DNA of 64,000 nt from Calvatia gigantea (GCA_025093985.1 JACAAK010000012.1:124001-188000), one strand, 5' to 3'. Counted from the first letter of the stretch, positions 10,974 to 23,450 are shown. The notes: generated by a model from the sequence alone, not told the origin. Numbers and translations: made by a program.

Positions 10974-12340
10974 TCGGCCCTCGATTGTACCAATCCCGAC
11001 CCCCCAGCAGCGACTATATTTGTTCGTGGAGAGTGATGCACTCTCCATGACAGCATGTAGCGCATTTCATTATTGCGCTCAGTAACTCCGGTGCGTGTTT
11101 TGATCACGCCCCATGTGTCGGGGATCCGGCCAGGGTCCCTGTGCACTTTCCACTTGTGCTCCTTCTTCTGCTTTTCCGCCTTCCTGGCGGCCTTCTTGCG
11201 TTGTTGAGGAGTCATCTCCTCTGGGTCCTTGTTGTCATCGCTTGATGCACCTGAGTCTGAGTCAGACTCATCATACATGCTCCGTTTCTTTGTGGTTTTC
11301 TTTGATCGTTCCAAACGATCATCCAGTTGGATTTGGGGAGGAGGAACCAGGGTTCCGGGAGCGGATACCCTTATTGGGTCCTCAAATGACCACTCTGGTG
11401 GTGCTGCCTTGGGTAGTGTTTCCGTTGGATGCGTTCCCTGCGGCCGTGTGTCGTCTGTCATCGGGATGTCCTCATCTACATGGCTGTTGTCCCATTCTAC
11501 CGGTGGGGGCAGGTTTTTCTTCGCTGGGGCCACGGTCGTTCGAGGCGTGGTGAGTGTATCACTCACCCTGGCTGGTTCTTGCAACTTGGGACGAGTCGTC
11601 CTGGATGTCAGCAGTCCAGGGTTGCTTGTAGTGGGACGTGAGTAGGTGTCCGGTTTCCCGCTCTCATATTCTGCCTTTGCAGTGCTATGTTGTGGTCTCG
11701 GCAGGGGAGCAAAGGCTCGCTCCGTTAAGATCTTGACCTTGTCGCTGAGTCGTTTGTTCTCAGCTCGTGCTGCATCCAATACGCCCAGGAGGTCCATGAT
11801 TACCATCACACCGGCTTGATCTTCGAGGTTGAGGAACTCGACGAGGTTCTTGTCAATCCCAGCCTCAAGTAGACGAGATATTACCTCGTCATTTCGGGTG
11901 GTGGCAGGAGCATAGCTCCCCTGCCTGGAAGGTTGTGATGAGCTCGTGGCTGGTGGTGGGCTTCGCTCGCAATGCCATTTCTTTCCTCTGGCTCCAGCGG
12001 ATTGAGATGACGAGGAGTACTCCTTGTTATATGGTAATGGTGTGCTCGGTGGTGGTCTGTGAGGTCTACCCCGAGGTGGTTCATATAATGACGGTGTGTA
12101 CCCATCATCGTATGACTGGTGTCGTGGTGGAGGGCCGTATTGCCCGCCTTCTCTGAATTCTGGTGGCGGATATTGTGGTTGTTGTTGCTGAGGGGGTGGT
12201 TGGGTGTTCTGTTGGGAAGACAATTCTTTCCTTCTCCCCCCCCTACTAGACCCTCGTCCAGGGTCTCCGCGTCCACATCCTTGTGTTCGTGATGGGCGGC
12301 GAGGTCCACCATGACCGTGTGTTGGTGTGGCGGAGGACAT
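10974..12340 (-). CDS. Gypsy A accessory ORF (ORF3), N-terminal part
   Basis: Begins at ATG 12340 (MSSATPTHGHGG), 180 nt after the pol stop and in the same frame. The first 150 residues are low-complexity, rich in Gly, Arg, Pro, Gln and Ser (RGSSRGGRRK, PPPQQQQPQ), which suggests RNA binding or disorder. A short predicted helical stretch (RAENKRLSDKVKILTER) follows near residue 200. Then come Pro/Thr-rich and acidic Ser-rich segments and a lysine-rich helix (QQRKKAARKAEKQKKEHKWK). Copia A interrupts the frame at 10973; it resumes at 4155. The 920 codons contain no stop, unlike the neighbouring gag-pol. Function unknown; a nucleic-acid-binding structural or regulatory protein is possible. It is not a recognisable Env. 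Confidence 0.75.
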
Positions 12341-12520
12341 GGTTGTGCAGTGGAGAATGTGAGTTGTTGTAGAAAAACAGGTTCGGTGGTGGTTGTAAGT
12401 AAGGAGAAGGAACGAAAAAAGGCGGCTAATTCTGCCAAGGCCTCGTATTACCAAAGCTGATAGACTTTGGTTAGTTTTTCCTGATGGGATGTAATCGTAT
12501 GACACCTCTCCGAGGCACCA

Positions 12521-15500
12521 TCATTTCCTTTTCGGAAGCTGATTTACGTGGCGGATGCCGCGCAATTCCAGATATCTGTCGAGGGCTGCCAATTTCTTGC
12601 AGACCTCGTAAGGTTCCCAAGTGGTATCTCCCAGACTCCACCTTACCTCGAATTCCAGTTTGTCGTGATTGTCACGATGGTGCGCTGTGATCTCATCGAC
12701 GAACCATTCATGTTCGTCATTGAGACCAAAGTCATAGGGCTCAGGGGATGCCCTATTGGGGAATAACGCGTCGTTTGATGCGATGAATGGTCTTAACAAC
12801 CCTACATGGAATGTAGGGTTGATCCTCCGGCTTGCCAGCGCCGGCGGTAATTCTAGTGTGTATGTTGACACACTGGGATTCGCCCTTAGGACCTTATACG
12901 GTCCAATAAACTTGGGGCAGAGCTTTGACGCCCTGTTCTTAGGTAAATTGAGGTTCTTGGTGGACAAATACACCAAGTCCCCTTCCTTAATTGCGGGTTC
13001 GTCGCCCCGCTTTTTGTTCGCGTTGAGTGTTTGGAACGCTCTGGCTTCTATAATAGCGTTGTGTGCCTCAGCTAAGTTACTGAGTGCATTCTCAGCGAAC
13101 ACTTTAATTCCCTTGGGAACGATTTTATTGCTCCGTAACTCTCTAACCATAGAGGGCATATACCCTCCATTCAATTTGAACGGTGCATAACTGGTCATGG
13201 CAGATACGCTCGCATTAATCGCAAACTCTGTCATGGGTAATTTATTTACCCAATCTTTCTGGTTGTGGCGCATGACCGCATGAAAAATTTGGCCAACATC
13301 CCGATTGGCCCGTTCAGTTTGACTGTCCATTTGCAGGTGGAATGATGTGGACATGAGTAGTTTTGCCCGCATAAGCTTATGCAGGTGTTGCCACCATGCT
13401 GATGTGAACCGTGGGTCACGGTTGCTTACTATTGACTTCGGGAGACCGTGAAGTCTCACTACCTCTCGAAGGTAGATCCATGAAAGTTCGGAGACTTTCA
13501 TTTTTGTGTGTACGGGTATTAAGTGGACCATACTGGTCATTCTACAAATGATTACCCATAAAAAGTTAAATCCTTCGGATTCTGGGAATGGTCTGACAAA
13601 ATCCATTCCAATGGAATCCCAAGGTTTCGTTGGGATGGTAAGTGGATGCAGCTTCCCCGCTGGTTTCGTGTTCGATGTCTTAGACGTTTGACACGTCTGA
13701 CACGATCTGCAAAACTCGCGTATGTCGCGAGTCATTTTCGGCCACCAATACCAGCGACGAATATATTCATTCGTCCGTTGGTCACCATAGTGGCCCATGA
13801 TCTCATGGCCCTGGGTTATTAAGATCGTGATGAGTTCACGGTCATTTGGTATACACAACACTAGTTCACCGTCAGTGTTCTTTTTATAGAGGAGTTTCTC
13901 CTCTAATGAAAAGTTATTATTATGCTGACTGACGTCATTCAGCAATTTAGACAGGAACGGATCATTCGTGTATCCGTTCCGTACCTTATCCAGGAAGTCG
14001 TCCGGTACTTCTATTACTTTATCCGAGATGTGCTGATTTTTCAGCATATCCGCAACTGTCAGTTCTGTGGGCGGTGTTGTTTCACCGACCGATCCAGAGG
14101 TAGTGGCCACAGAGGGAGACTTTTCTCCCTCAATTCGCTTATTTGCTTCCTCAAGATCTTTGGCTTCGTAAGCCTTTGCATCTTGTTTCTCTCGAAGTCG
14201 TGAACTTCGACGCAATCCCTCCACTTGGATAGCATGGAGACGTTCTTTATGCTGCTCGGCTTCCCTAGCCCTGTCCTGAGGAAGGTCCTCAGATTCTGGG
14301 TCAATACAGGCATCGACATTAACGTATTCGGCGGGGTGATGAAGCTCACCCAGCAAGTCACTTTCAAAGTAGCGAGATAAGCAGTCTGCTACCTTGTTCT
14401 TTTCTCCTTTGACATATGTTATGTCAAACCAGAATCGTGCGAGGTAGTTTATCCACCTCTGCTGCCGACTAGATAGGTTAGCTTGAGTCTTAAAAAACTC
14501 TAGTGCCTTATGGTCGGTTATGACGTGGATTTTGTAACCCACAAGTTTATCCTCCCAGCGCATTAGGGCTTCGAGGATAGTGAGCGTTTCTAGCTCATGT
14601 ACTGCGTAATTTTGTTGTGCAGGTGTAAACTTATGCGACATTAACCCTGCTGGACAACATTTTGTCCATTTATCTCCTTGACCGTACATTGCTCCGATGC
14701 CGGTCTTAGAGGCGTCGCAAATGACCCAGATAGGTACTCCTGTGCGTGGGTCAATAGGCTTCAGCACAGGTGTCTTCTGGCAGATGTGTTTTATCATATC
14801 GAAGCACTGCTGGTGAAGCGGTCTCCAATGGAATGGTGTCCCATTCTGAGTGATGGACATTATCGGCCCAGTATAGGCTGATATGTCGGGCAGGAAGTTC
14901 GACAAATAATTGACGAGTCCAACGAAACGCTGGACATCGTTATATACTCACGGAGTGCGCCACTCTGTTATCCGATTGAGCTTATCGTAGTCGGGGTGAA
15001 TACCCTGATCATCAATGATGTGGCCAAGGCAGTCCACTCTGTCTGCGTACAGCTTACATTTAGCCCACTTGATAAAGAGCTGATTCGCTCTTAATCTTTC
15101 GAAGACTATACGAAGGTGAACTTCGTGATCTTCGACTGAGTCTGAATAGATGAAACAGTCATCTAAGTAGGCATGTAGGAATATGCCAATAACATTGTGA
15201 AAAATCGCGGTCATTAGCCGTTGGAACGTAGCAGGGGCATTACAATCCCCTTGTTGCATGATATGGCTGAGATATGTCCCAGCTATCGTTGAAAAGGCAG
15301 TCTTGCTGATGTCCTCAGGGCGAATTCGCACCTGTTCGTAGGTGTCAGCCAAGTCGATTTTGGAGCGAAATTTCACTCGGGCGACATCCTCTCAGATGAT
15401 TTCCTGGTCAGGTAAAGGCGTAACATCCTTTACTGTATTATCGTTGCGCTCACAGGCATCTATGACGGTCCTGAGTTTACCGTCTTTCTTTGGGATGCAC

Positions 15501-16138
15501 AGTAGGGATAAGGCTTGAGTAGCCTGTTTAGGTTCCCACCAGCCAGCTCTCACATAGCAGTCCAGTTTTTCATAAAATTGAGGCCGCATCGAGTGAGGGC
15601 AACAAGGGGTACGGTTACTATACCGTACATTGTCGTCAATGAGATTTATCTCATGATTGACTTCACGTAGAGGGGGCAGCTCGTCAGGCGTGTCCTGCAT
15701 TATATCTTTGAACTCTTCGTACCACTGGTTACGAAGATGTTCAAGGTCGAGCTTAATTACGACCTTGTCAGGTCGTTTCCCAACGATCTGGGATGCTTTC
15801 CCTCGAAGCACTTGGTCAAGTGCTTCCTTGGGTGGCATCTTCGTAGCATTACGATTTCGCAATGCCTCAGGGATCTTAGGCTTAGGATATTTCATGAAGT
15901 TGAGGACGATAGATTCATCCACTTCTCCATCGGCGGGTTGACGAAATCCAGTTTAAGGGGTATCTTTCATCCCAAACTGATATTCGGTGGACATATCATC
16001 CACCATCGCATTCCATTCTGCTGGCATGCGGTGGTCATAGTAGAGACTGTTAGGCCTCACTGGGAGGGGGTTGTCTATCAGCACCCAGTTCGCATCGATG
16101 GTGCGAGGAGTGTCTGGATCATCGACCTCCTCCATCAT
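12521..16138 (-). pseudogene. Gypsy A pol: RT, RNase H, integrase, chromodomain (broken)
   Basis: A single frame interrupted by stops at 15955-15953 (TAA), 15394-15392 (TGA) and 14950-14948 (TGA). RT has YLDD in FLHAYLDDCFIYSDS near 15160. RNase H follows (VICDASKTGIGA, VITDHKALEFF). Integrase has a zinc finger (GHEIMGHYG...CRSCQTC) and the first catalytic Asp (GMDFVRPFP), but the second catalytic position reads SNRDPRF, with AAC at 13423-13421 where the family has Asp. The Glu context SQTERAN is kept. The last 60 residues form a chromodomain (EWFVDEITAHHRDN...VRWSLGDTTWEPYE), placing it among chromoviruses. PR-RT-RNH-IN order is Ty3/gypsy. Not functional. Confidence 0.93.
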
Positions 16139-16153
16139 GACCTTCTTTGTGGC

Positions 16154-16984
16154 TCAGTGCCGATGAAGATGAGAATCTGTTTCACCAGCAATGTTTACTG
16201 CGTTGAAGCGTTCACCAAGTAGTTCTACTTGGTTATTTATGAAGTCGAGCACAACATTATGTGCTCTCATGAATCCAGCCCCCATTATTAGATCGTATCG
16301 GTCAAAGTTGGCCACGTCAACGTACGTGGTGATATTGTTTGACCCGATCTTCATGGAGACGTTAGCTCCATACTTAATGATAGACCGACTGCTGACCGTG
16401 CCCAGTTGTAAACTGTGCGGGTCGGCGAGGTTGTGTACCACAACATCAGCCACATGTGTGAAGGCTGGTGTCAACCCAGTCATGGTACTTCCTGAGTCCC
16501 AGAGAGTCCAAGCATCAACCCCGTTGATGTTGACATATGTAGCAAGACACTGTTTCTCACTCGGTGGTACTTGGGGCCTCATCCAAGGCTCCTTTTCAAT
16601 GTGAAGTTGTACACGTCTGACACGTCGAGGTTCTATCTCTACCTGCGGGCCTTCCTCCACTGCAGTATCATTCATCGCATGGAGGAAATCGAAGTCGCCT
16701 GATGCCTCGGACTCTGCATAGTCAGAGTCATATACCTCGACCTCGACAAGGTCAACTTCTTCTTCGTGTATGGAGGCATGCTCTTCCTCCGCTGGTTCTT
16801 CCAGTTCTACCTGGGGTTCCTCCTCAGGTATGTCCTCGAGATCGCCGATCACAGTATGGGCAGCGTGTAGGAATGATTTCTGTTTGCCCTTATTCGGGCA
16901 ATTACTGGCATAGTGGTTGCCACCACAATTGTAACACACTACCGGCTTGTCAGGCCACTTAGTGCCCTCTTGTGGCCGTGCCAC
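16154..16984 (-). pseudogene. Gypsy A nucleocapsid zinc knuckle and protease
   Basis: Same frame as the gag segment above it and the pol segment below, separated by TGA codons at 17026-17024 and 16156-16154. It begins with a knuckle CYNCGGNHYASNC (C-x2-C-x3-H-x4-C, one residue shorter than the common form), then a strongly acidic linker, then a retroviral-type aspartic protease around WDSGSTMTGLTPAF with a downstream LIMGAGFMRAHN block. As part of one gag-pol polyprotein it would be cleaved out by its own protease. The flanking stops prevent that here. Confidence 0.88.
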
Positions 16985-17023
16985 AGGACGGGATAGTTTA
17001 AACGTCCTATTACTACGGTCATC

Positions 17024-19298
17024 TCAATGTTTCGAGGGACCGGGTTCATATTGTCGAGGAGGAGGTTTGTTTACCTCCTTAACGGATATGTATTTGCGGC
17101 CGTTAGCCACATTTCGAGGGACTAGTATAGTCCCACACGATACGAGCTTTCGACGAGGATCATGAGGAGCCTTAGCAGGCGCCGTTTGCTTTAAGGAGCT
17201 CCAGAGTGAGCTGTTATTCTTGCTAGTTTGCAAGTTTTTATGATAGAAGGAGTTAACCTTCAACCTATTCTCATACCACATGGCGAACATGAGGAAATCA
17301 TCAAGGGAGTTGGCATCGGGTGTCAACCCATGATTGAACAGTAAATCTGTTCTCATATCCTCAGGTATTCCTTCCAGGAATACTTCAATGAGTGAATAAT
17401 CATCAGGGTGCACCATCATGCACTGGGCGTGATCCATAAGGGCATCGTAGAAGCCCTGTACTCCGATCGTCGTGTTGTAGCACACACGACGAAGGCCTTC
17501 ACATGCGTCATGCATTGATGTTGGTAGCACAAATCTGTCATACAGGGTGATTAGGATGTCTTTGAACATCCAGTTAAATCTTGTCCGATTGACGTTGATA
17601 ACATGCCTCATCACCATGTTCTTAGCCTCACCTCTGAGGTAATATGGGAGCAATTGAAGCCTTAGACGATCCAAGGCGGGGCTTGTTCCTCCTACGCCTC
17701 GTAAGGCAAAATCTATACATAGTGAAGAGACAAAATTCTCTAAGTCACTAAATTTCTAGCTACCGGAGTACGGTTCTACTCCACTATCCTGAGGTAATCT
17801 CTGGTTGGATGACTTATATCCTGCCGGGAACTCAAAGGGTTGTGCAAGATACTCTTGTACTGTTCGGTGGATGCGGTCATGCATCTTTTCTTTGTGTCTT
17901 CGTAGGGTCTCCATTACACCGGGTGATGCGTTCAGGACCCTCACGAGCGAGAGAGTGACCTCTCACCTGTGTGTGGTCTCGAACCGGCAGTGGTCCCATT
18001 ACCGTGTTAGGACCTAAGTTAGGTTCAGCCAGTGGAATTGGGTGTACTCCCAGGAATCGGTTCGGTCCCGTGGAGGACGGTGAGGTTTTTACTCGAGGTG
18101 TTGAGTAATGGCCTGCCATTCCAAACCCGCTAGGGGTGTTCAGGACGGGCATAGGCATGGAGCCAACTACCTGAGTTGATGCCCTAGCCGGGGTCCTTGG
18201 TATGGATGGGTGCCGTGCTACGGCACTAAGAGGCATTGAGGGTTGTTGGAAGTGAGGGTTTTGTGGCGAATTTCACTGTGAGTTCCCTCTGACCGATGGA
18301 GCCAATCTTGGTGTGGTAGTTCTGGGTGGTGAATGTGTTACCACCTCCGGGTTTATGGTGACAGACTGCGTCTGTCTGGCTTTCTGAGGTAGTGTCACCT
18401 CTGGTGCCAGCTTGTGCATTTCATCATTTTCATCCCCTTCATGCGGATCCGCGTCAAAGGCACGATGTCCATTGAGTATGACACCTTGGTCCTCAATTCT
18501 GGATTCCCCCAAGTTTGAGAGGTCATGTACTCTCAAGCGTTGAAAAGCAACGCGGTTGCGCCATCTCTTGGTGCGTAAAGTTACACACTGTTGCCAGTCA
18601 TTGGGGTCTGGGTCAGAAGCAGTTACTCTGCTCGTTCCTTCAGTAGGGCCATCGTGTTCGTCGGGTTCACCAAACGGGTGAGTGCGGGCGGTGACCATGG
18701 CGTTTGTGCCAGATATCGATGATGGCATTGCAGTCAGTTGTTCCTCCTGTCTAGGGGGTTCAGCGTATCCCAGATACTCTTCGTACTGATGGTCGATTTG
18801 TGATGATAAGTGATCCATTGGTGTCTCTGCTCGGGATGAAGCTTTCATCCCTTGTACCGAGGAGTAGGCTGCCAAGACCTTTCCCAAGGTTTCAATGTAG
18901 CTCTCTCGGTATTCCTGACTCTCCTGATTCAGGGGATTAGATAAATTGGTATAATAGTGGGACAGGAGTTGTTCCACGTATTCCAGGAGTTGTAATCGTC
19001 GACGGGGCTTTGTGACCTTAGCCACATCGAGGAGGACTTCTACCTCTTGGTGTAGGGTGGGAAGTCCCACATCTGAGCCGTTGTCGTCCACGTCGAGGTC
19101 GAGATGTATTCCATACGTCTCATCTTCGGGTATGCTGCTCTGTATATTAAGAGCACCGGGTATTTGAGGATTAGAGTCCTCGCGGACGCGTTGGTCCATT
19201 GTTTGTGCGTGTTGCACAGGCACGGGGGCCTGTGCTTCATTGTGGGAATCTCCCACATTGCGTTGATGTTCGGGGGACATCTTCTGGAAGGTCTGCAT
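17024..19298 (-). pseudogene. Gypsy A gag (broken)
   Basis: Starts at ATG 19298, 65 nt inside the 5' LTR. The first 340 codons are acidic and low in cysteine. A TGA at 18275-18273 interrupts the frame, a frameshift lies near 17944, and a TAG sits at 17758-17756. The stretch after the TAG (KFSDLENFVSSL, then LLPYYLRGEAKNMV) has the look of a gypsy capsid domain. The following segment ends at TGA 17026-17024 just before the zinc knuckle. At least two of these stops are in contexts where CGA to TGA would explain them. Confidence 0.82.
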
Positions 19299-19363
19299 TT
19301 AGGAACGACGCATATGACGTGTATTGGGTATATGTTTTCGTATGTTCGGCAAGCGTAAAAAAG

Positions 19364-19623
19364 TGTAAAGCGAGACGCTTTACGGACTATATATCTTAAG
19401 TCACACGAAATACGCTTGACCCGTGTATATCGGTAAACGTACGTATAACAAAAAGATAATAGTTGAGCTGTAACAGCTTGACATACAGGGCATTATATAG
19501 CAACTAAGTTTGCATTTGTTTTATGGCACAAAACAAGGGAAAATAAAGAAAATGAACAACGGCACGCGATAAAGGAATAACGACAAGTCCAAAAAAGGAA
19601 AGGGTGGAGGATTACCCCTTACA
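19364..19623 (-). repeat. Gypsy A 5' LTR
   Basis: 260 bp, partner of 2261-2520. The flanking TSD GTTGT is at 19624-19628. No match to a common tRNA primer-binding site was recognised beside it. Confidence 0.95.
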
Positions 19624-20883
19624 GTTGTGTTGCTCAACCTGTATACTGAACACCTGTACAGGGAGGGACACCAGTGAACCGAGGTGCTTGAACTCCAAAG
19701 GCAGGTTGACGTCCCTGTCAACAACGGGATGGACACATAAATCAAGCTTCTGTACATTAGGAAAACTTGATCTAAGGCCTTGAAAGCTCGCAACTTTGCC
19801 GTCCTTTTGGATTTTCACCTCTGTGACGGAGGGGAATACACATTTCCGGAACAGTTCGTACAGCTGTTTTGTGGGAGACTGGATCTCAACTTTTTGAAGG
19901 GCGGTGTGTTGAAATGAATTTCCTTCCTTGCAAGGCGCAAATGCAGCAAGGTTGCAAGTGAGGGAGCGGAGCAAAGGAAGGGAAGTGAGAAATTCAATGA
20001 AAGTGATGGACGATGTTTTCTTCAAATAACGATACGGGTCCATTTTGAGATTTCGTAGGTTTGTGAATGACACGATTTTTTCAGGAAGATCCCGGATGGG
20101 ATTTCCCTCATAAGTGATTTCCTGCATGTCAACACAAGGTTTGACATGATTTAGAATCGTCAATACAACCTTATGTTTTGACAAACGTCCAAGGGGTCAA
20201 TTTAGAGGGGATGTAAGAGACAGAGGAAAGGCATACCCGACGAGTAATGGGGTCGTAGATGTAGTCATCAAATTCTACAGGCATAATGATTTCGAGATCC
20301 TGAAGGTTTGGCAGCAGCGGCCCTTGGCATTCAAGACAGTCAGAGAGGGCAACCCATAGCATGTCCAACTTGTATGCTTGCTTATACCGTGATACTGTGA
20401 GCTTTCTAATCCGTGCTAAATATTCTGATGCGCGTTGCGAGGCTGCATAGGGTAGTGGCACATGCCCCACCTAGTCGAGCAATTGCTGATTCAACCTTCG
20501 AATAATAAACAAAGCAGACAAATTCTCACCCAGAACCTCAATTCCGCCCCAGAGAATGGATTATCCTCTTCACCTTCATCCTCTTCATCTTCATCCTCTT
20601 CATCTTCATCCTCTTCATTCTCATCACTCCCTTCATCGTCAATCTTCCCAATGCTGTCCCCACTTTCATCGATATAATCCAAGAGTCGGACATTTGGCGA
20701 AGGAGCAAATGTGTTAATTATGGAAGCGATCTTCAGAATAGCTCTACCGTCCCGCCAGATGGCATCCAAAGCAATGTTCGAGAGGGAGCACGACGTGATG
20801 GCGAGCGAGTATAATGTGTGCCGGTCTCGTGGGTACTCGAAGTAGCTAATAATTTCATGCCAGATGCCAAGGCTCAGGAACAT
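19624..20883 (-). pseudogene. F-box/LRR gene copy A, N-terminal part, split by Gypsy A
   Basis: Exon 1 runs from ATG 20883 to 20530: an F-box (IWHEIISYFEYPRD...LYSLAITSCSLSNIALDAIW) and an acidic Glu/Asp run. A 59-nt GT-AG intron (20529-20471) follows, then exon 2 from 20470 with LRR-type sequence. A one-base frameshift lies around 20190-20215, between the part ending near KLTPW and the part beginning SKHKVVLTILN. The frame then runs to the Gypsy A edge (FSIQVEQHN) and continues at 2260. F-box proteins of this shape are usually substrate adaptors of SCF ubiquitin ligases; that role is inferred from the family. Both the insertion and the frameshift disable it. Confidence 0.85.
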
Positions 20884-20949
20884 ATTTGCGGTAGAGTATG
20901 GAATTAGGACGATGAGCCAGTGGTGTGCGTTCAGAAACGTGAAAGTCAC

Positions 20950-21444
20950 GTTGGAGGCTCATTGGAATTGGCTGTGCTGTTACGTACCACAACTGGCAGG
21001 AGCCAGGTCTCCTCATAAGCGCCAGAAGCTATTTATCGTTGCACGATCAGACCTCCCAACCCTGTATATTTGATTTGAGGTTGCAAAAGTCTATGTGTCC
21101 AGTTTGCAGAATCCTAAGACCTGGAGAAAGAGCGCCCAATGAGCCTAATGTGGTGACTTTTTTGACCTTCGAGGCCAACACTCATAGGATGAGCCCACCA
21201 CAACCTTGAGCCATGCCCATCTGATCATTCAACCCACAGAATTTGTAGCAAGTCTCAAGGACACGACGTTGTGCAATAGGGACTACCGTTAGCGTGGGCA
21301 CTGTTCCAAAGGACCGTGTATGGGCTAATTACTACATGTACCACCACCATTGGTCAGTCGTCGAAGTAGTATGCAACTGGCTCGAGTACAGTTGTGGACA
21401 ACCAAACACGACAACTTTAATGACCCATTTTTATTGTCACCACG
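20950..21444. other. No gene recognised; left flank of Gypsy B
   Basis: About 500 bp upstream of F-box copy A with no supportable gene. The last three bases (CAC before the CACG junction) belong to the repeat that continues at 29150 on the other side of Gypsy B. Confidence 0.4.
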
Positions 21445-21991
21445 TGTCATGACCGCGCACGTTCGCCCGCTCTCACCCGCTTCCCCCGCTCGTAGTCATC
21501 GTTACCTTAGTCCGGCTGCATTGGGTGCTCTTCATTCTTTCTGTCAGTCAGTCCGATATCCTGTTTTTCCATCTTAATCTCCATTCCCTTCAACTTCTCC
21601 GCTATCGCCTTATAGCTAGAACTCGATCCCGGTGTCTTGTTAGACGGCCATCCTCGGCGGCCGTCCATTCTTCATTCACCATTACTTTCGTACTTCCCGC
21701 TTTTCAGACTAGTATATAAACCTAGTCCCCATGCTTGTAAATCCTCAGTCTGATTATCGACCACAATTACGCCCTCTGATTCTGTTCCTCTCTGTCTCTG
21801 TTCCTCCGACCCTCTGACCCCACTCCCTCCTGAAATACGGACTTCGACGACAGCAGGAAGGCGCAACACATACGTTGAAGCCGCTGAGTCCAAATCTCAT
21901 ACTCGTCCGAATTCACCTGCTCCGTACGTTCTCACCCGACGTCACCTGGCGGCTAACCTCGGCCGATATCCCGCGTAACCCGATCGTAACA
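21445..21991 (+). repeat. Gypsy B 5' LTR
   Basis: 547 bp, TGTCATGACC...GATCGTAACA. A TATA box TATATAAA lies at 21713-21720, followed by pyrimidine-rich sequence, a plausible pol II promoter. One difference from the 3' LTR (CCATCC here, CCGTCC there). Confidence 0.95.
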
Positions 21992-22046
21992 GTATAATCA
22001 GACTCCACTCCTCTGTCGTTCCCTTGTCCCTTTATCACTAATTACT

Positions 22047-23450
22047 ATGCCTACCATGACCACCAGGTCACAAACTGCTTCCAAAGCCTGGAAGGTTTCT
22101 GTCGCCAGAAGCCGGAAGGCCACCACACCACTTTCCTACGGAACCCCTCAACGCAGAGCTTTCCCAGTAGTATCACTCCAAGGAACCCCCTTTGAAGAGG
22201 TCTTGTAGGAAGGGCCTGATCCCGATCATGAAAATGATAAGGACTGGTTACCCGACCAAGGTGAGAACCAGAATCAGGACCCTTTCGACGATGGACCCCC
22301 AGATCCTGGAGATGGTAACGATGGTGATGATGGTGAAGCCCCTCCTGACAGTAACGCCAGTGATGACGGTGCCCCTAATCTACAACACTGAGGTTTGACA
22401 ATGGCGGAAGCCATTGCACTTTTGGCCGACAAGCTAGATGATCGGGCCCGTTCTCAGCTGCCCCAAGTACCCAGAACCCCCCGCACTAAGGCCCGTGAAC
22501 CTAACACGTTCAGCGGTGCTAACCCCGAGGAACTCCATCAGTTCCTGTTCCAATGTCGGCTCTACTTTCGCTCCAACCCCTCGCTCTTTCCGACCGACAA
22601 CAATAAGGTGAACTTCGCACTCACCTATTTGACTGATACTGCTCTCTGATGGTTCGAGACAGCTATCGACCAAGAGGAGACTCTTGGCACTGTCCACCCG
22701 TGGACCTCCGACTGGGACCTTTTCGTCCTGGAGCTCAAAACCAATTTCGGGATTGCAGACCCGCGCGGCGAATCCGCCGAACTTTTAGACAACCTTCGGA
22801 TGAAACACTCCGACAAAATCACCAACTACAACGTCGAGTTCATGCGGCTGTCGTCACAGCTCAATTGGAATGACGAGGTACTCTGCCACCGATACTACAA
22901 AGGGCTCCTGGATCGTCTCCAGGACTCCTTATCCAGTCGCCCCACTGGTAAGCCCACCACTTTCGTCCTGATGCGGGAGATTACTCTCCTCTTCGATAAC
23001 CGTTATTGGAAGCGTCAGCGCGAAAAGACTCGGGCAAAGTCGGCCGCTGAAACAGCGTCCACTTCTCTCAGCAGGAGGCCTGGCCAGAACCCGTCCTCTT
23101 CCACCAACACCAACAACACCAACAACATCAGCAGCACCAACAACAAGCCCAACAACACCAGCAACAAGGGCAACAACTCCAAGCCCTCGACGTCTACTGC
23201 TACCCCCTCCTCTTCTGCCTCGAAGTCCACTTCGTCGGCAAAGCCCGATTTGACCGACAAGCTCAGCAAGGACGGCAAGCTGACTACCGATGAGCGCAAA
23301 CGGCGCTTGGACAACAACCTCTGTCTGTTCTGCGGAAACGCAGGACACAAGGTAAGTGAGTGCAGGAAGAAAGCTGCCTCGGCCATGAAGGCTGTAGCCC
23401 GACTCGCTGAGGCGGTCGACAGGAACTCTGATAAGAGTTCGGGAAACTAA
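22047..23450 (+). pseudogene. Gypsy B gag (three nonsense codons)
   Basis: The frame starts at ATG 22047 (MPTMTTRSQTASK), 55 nt after the LTR, and runs to TAA 23448-23450. It is broken by TAG 22206-22208, TGA 22389-22391 and TGA 22647-22649. After an acidic N-terminal region, the capsid-like part reads FSGANPEELHQFLFQCRLYF, then WDLFVLELKTNFG and RYYKGLLDRL, typical of gypsy Gag. A Ser/Asn/Thr-rich linker leads to a canonical zinc knuckle CLFCGNAGHKVSEC (C-x2-C-x4-H-x4-C). The last sense codons overlap the slippery heptamer used to enter pol. Confidence 0.9.

Larger units (their letters stand above)
2261..19623 (-). mobile_element. Gypsy A: Ty3/gypsy chromovirus, nested host of Copia A
   Basis: A 17.4-kb insertion bounded by 260-bp LTRs and a perfect 5-bp duplication GTTGT (2256-2260 and 19624-19628). 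It lies on the minus strand: 5' LTR at 19364-19623, then gag, zinc knuckle, protease, RT, RNase H, integrase, chromodomain, an extra 920-codon ORF, and the 3' LTR at 2261-2520. A G-rich polypurine stretch (complement of 2522-2529) abuts the 3' LTR. Removing Copia A leaves about 10.5 kb, long for a gypsy element because of the extra ORF. gag-pol carries seven in-frame stops and one frameshift, so this copy cannot be autonomous. The LTRs differ at five positions, all transitions. Confidence 0.95.

Noticed and set aside
2760..12340. Calling ORF3 an envelope protein because of its position
   Set aside because: No signal peptide, membrane anchor, cleavage site or cysteine pattern of an envelope glycoprotein is visible.
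19104..19399. Plus-strand ORFs over the Gypsy A gag start
   Set aside because: Antisense shadows of gag and the LTR, without start context or domains.
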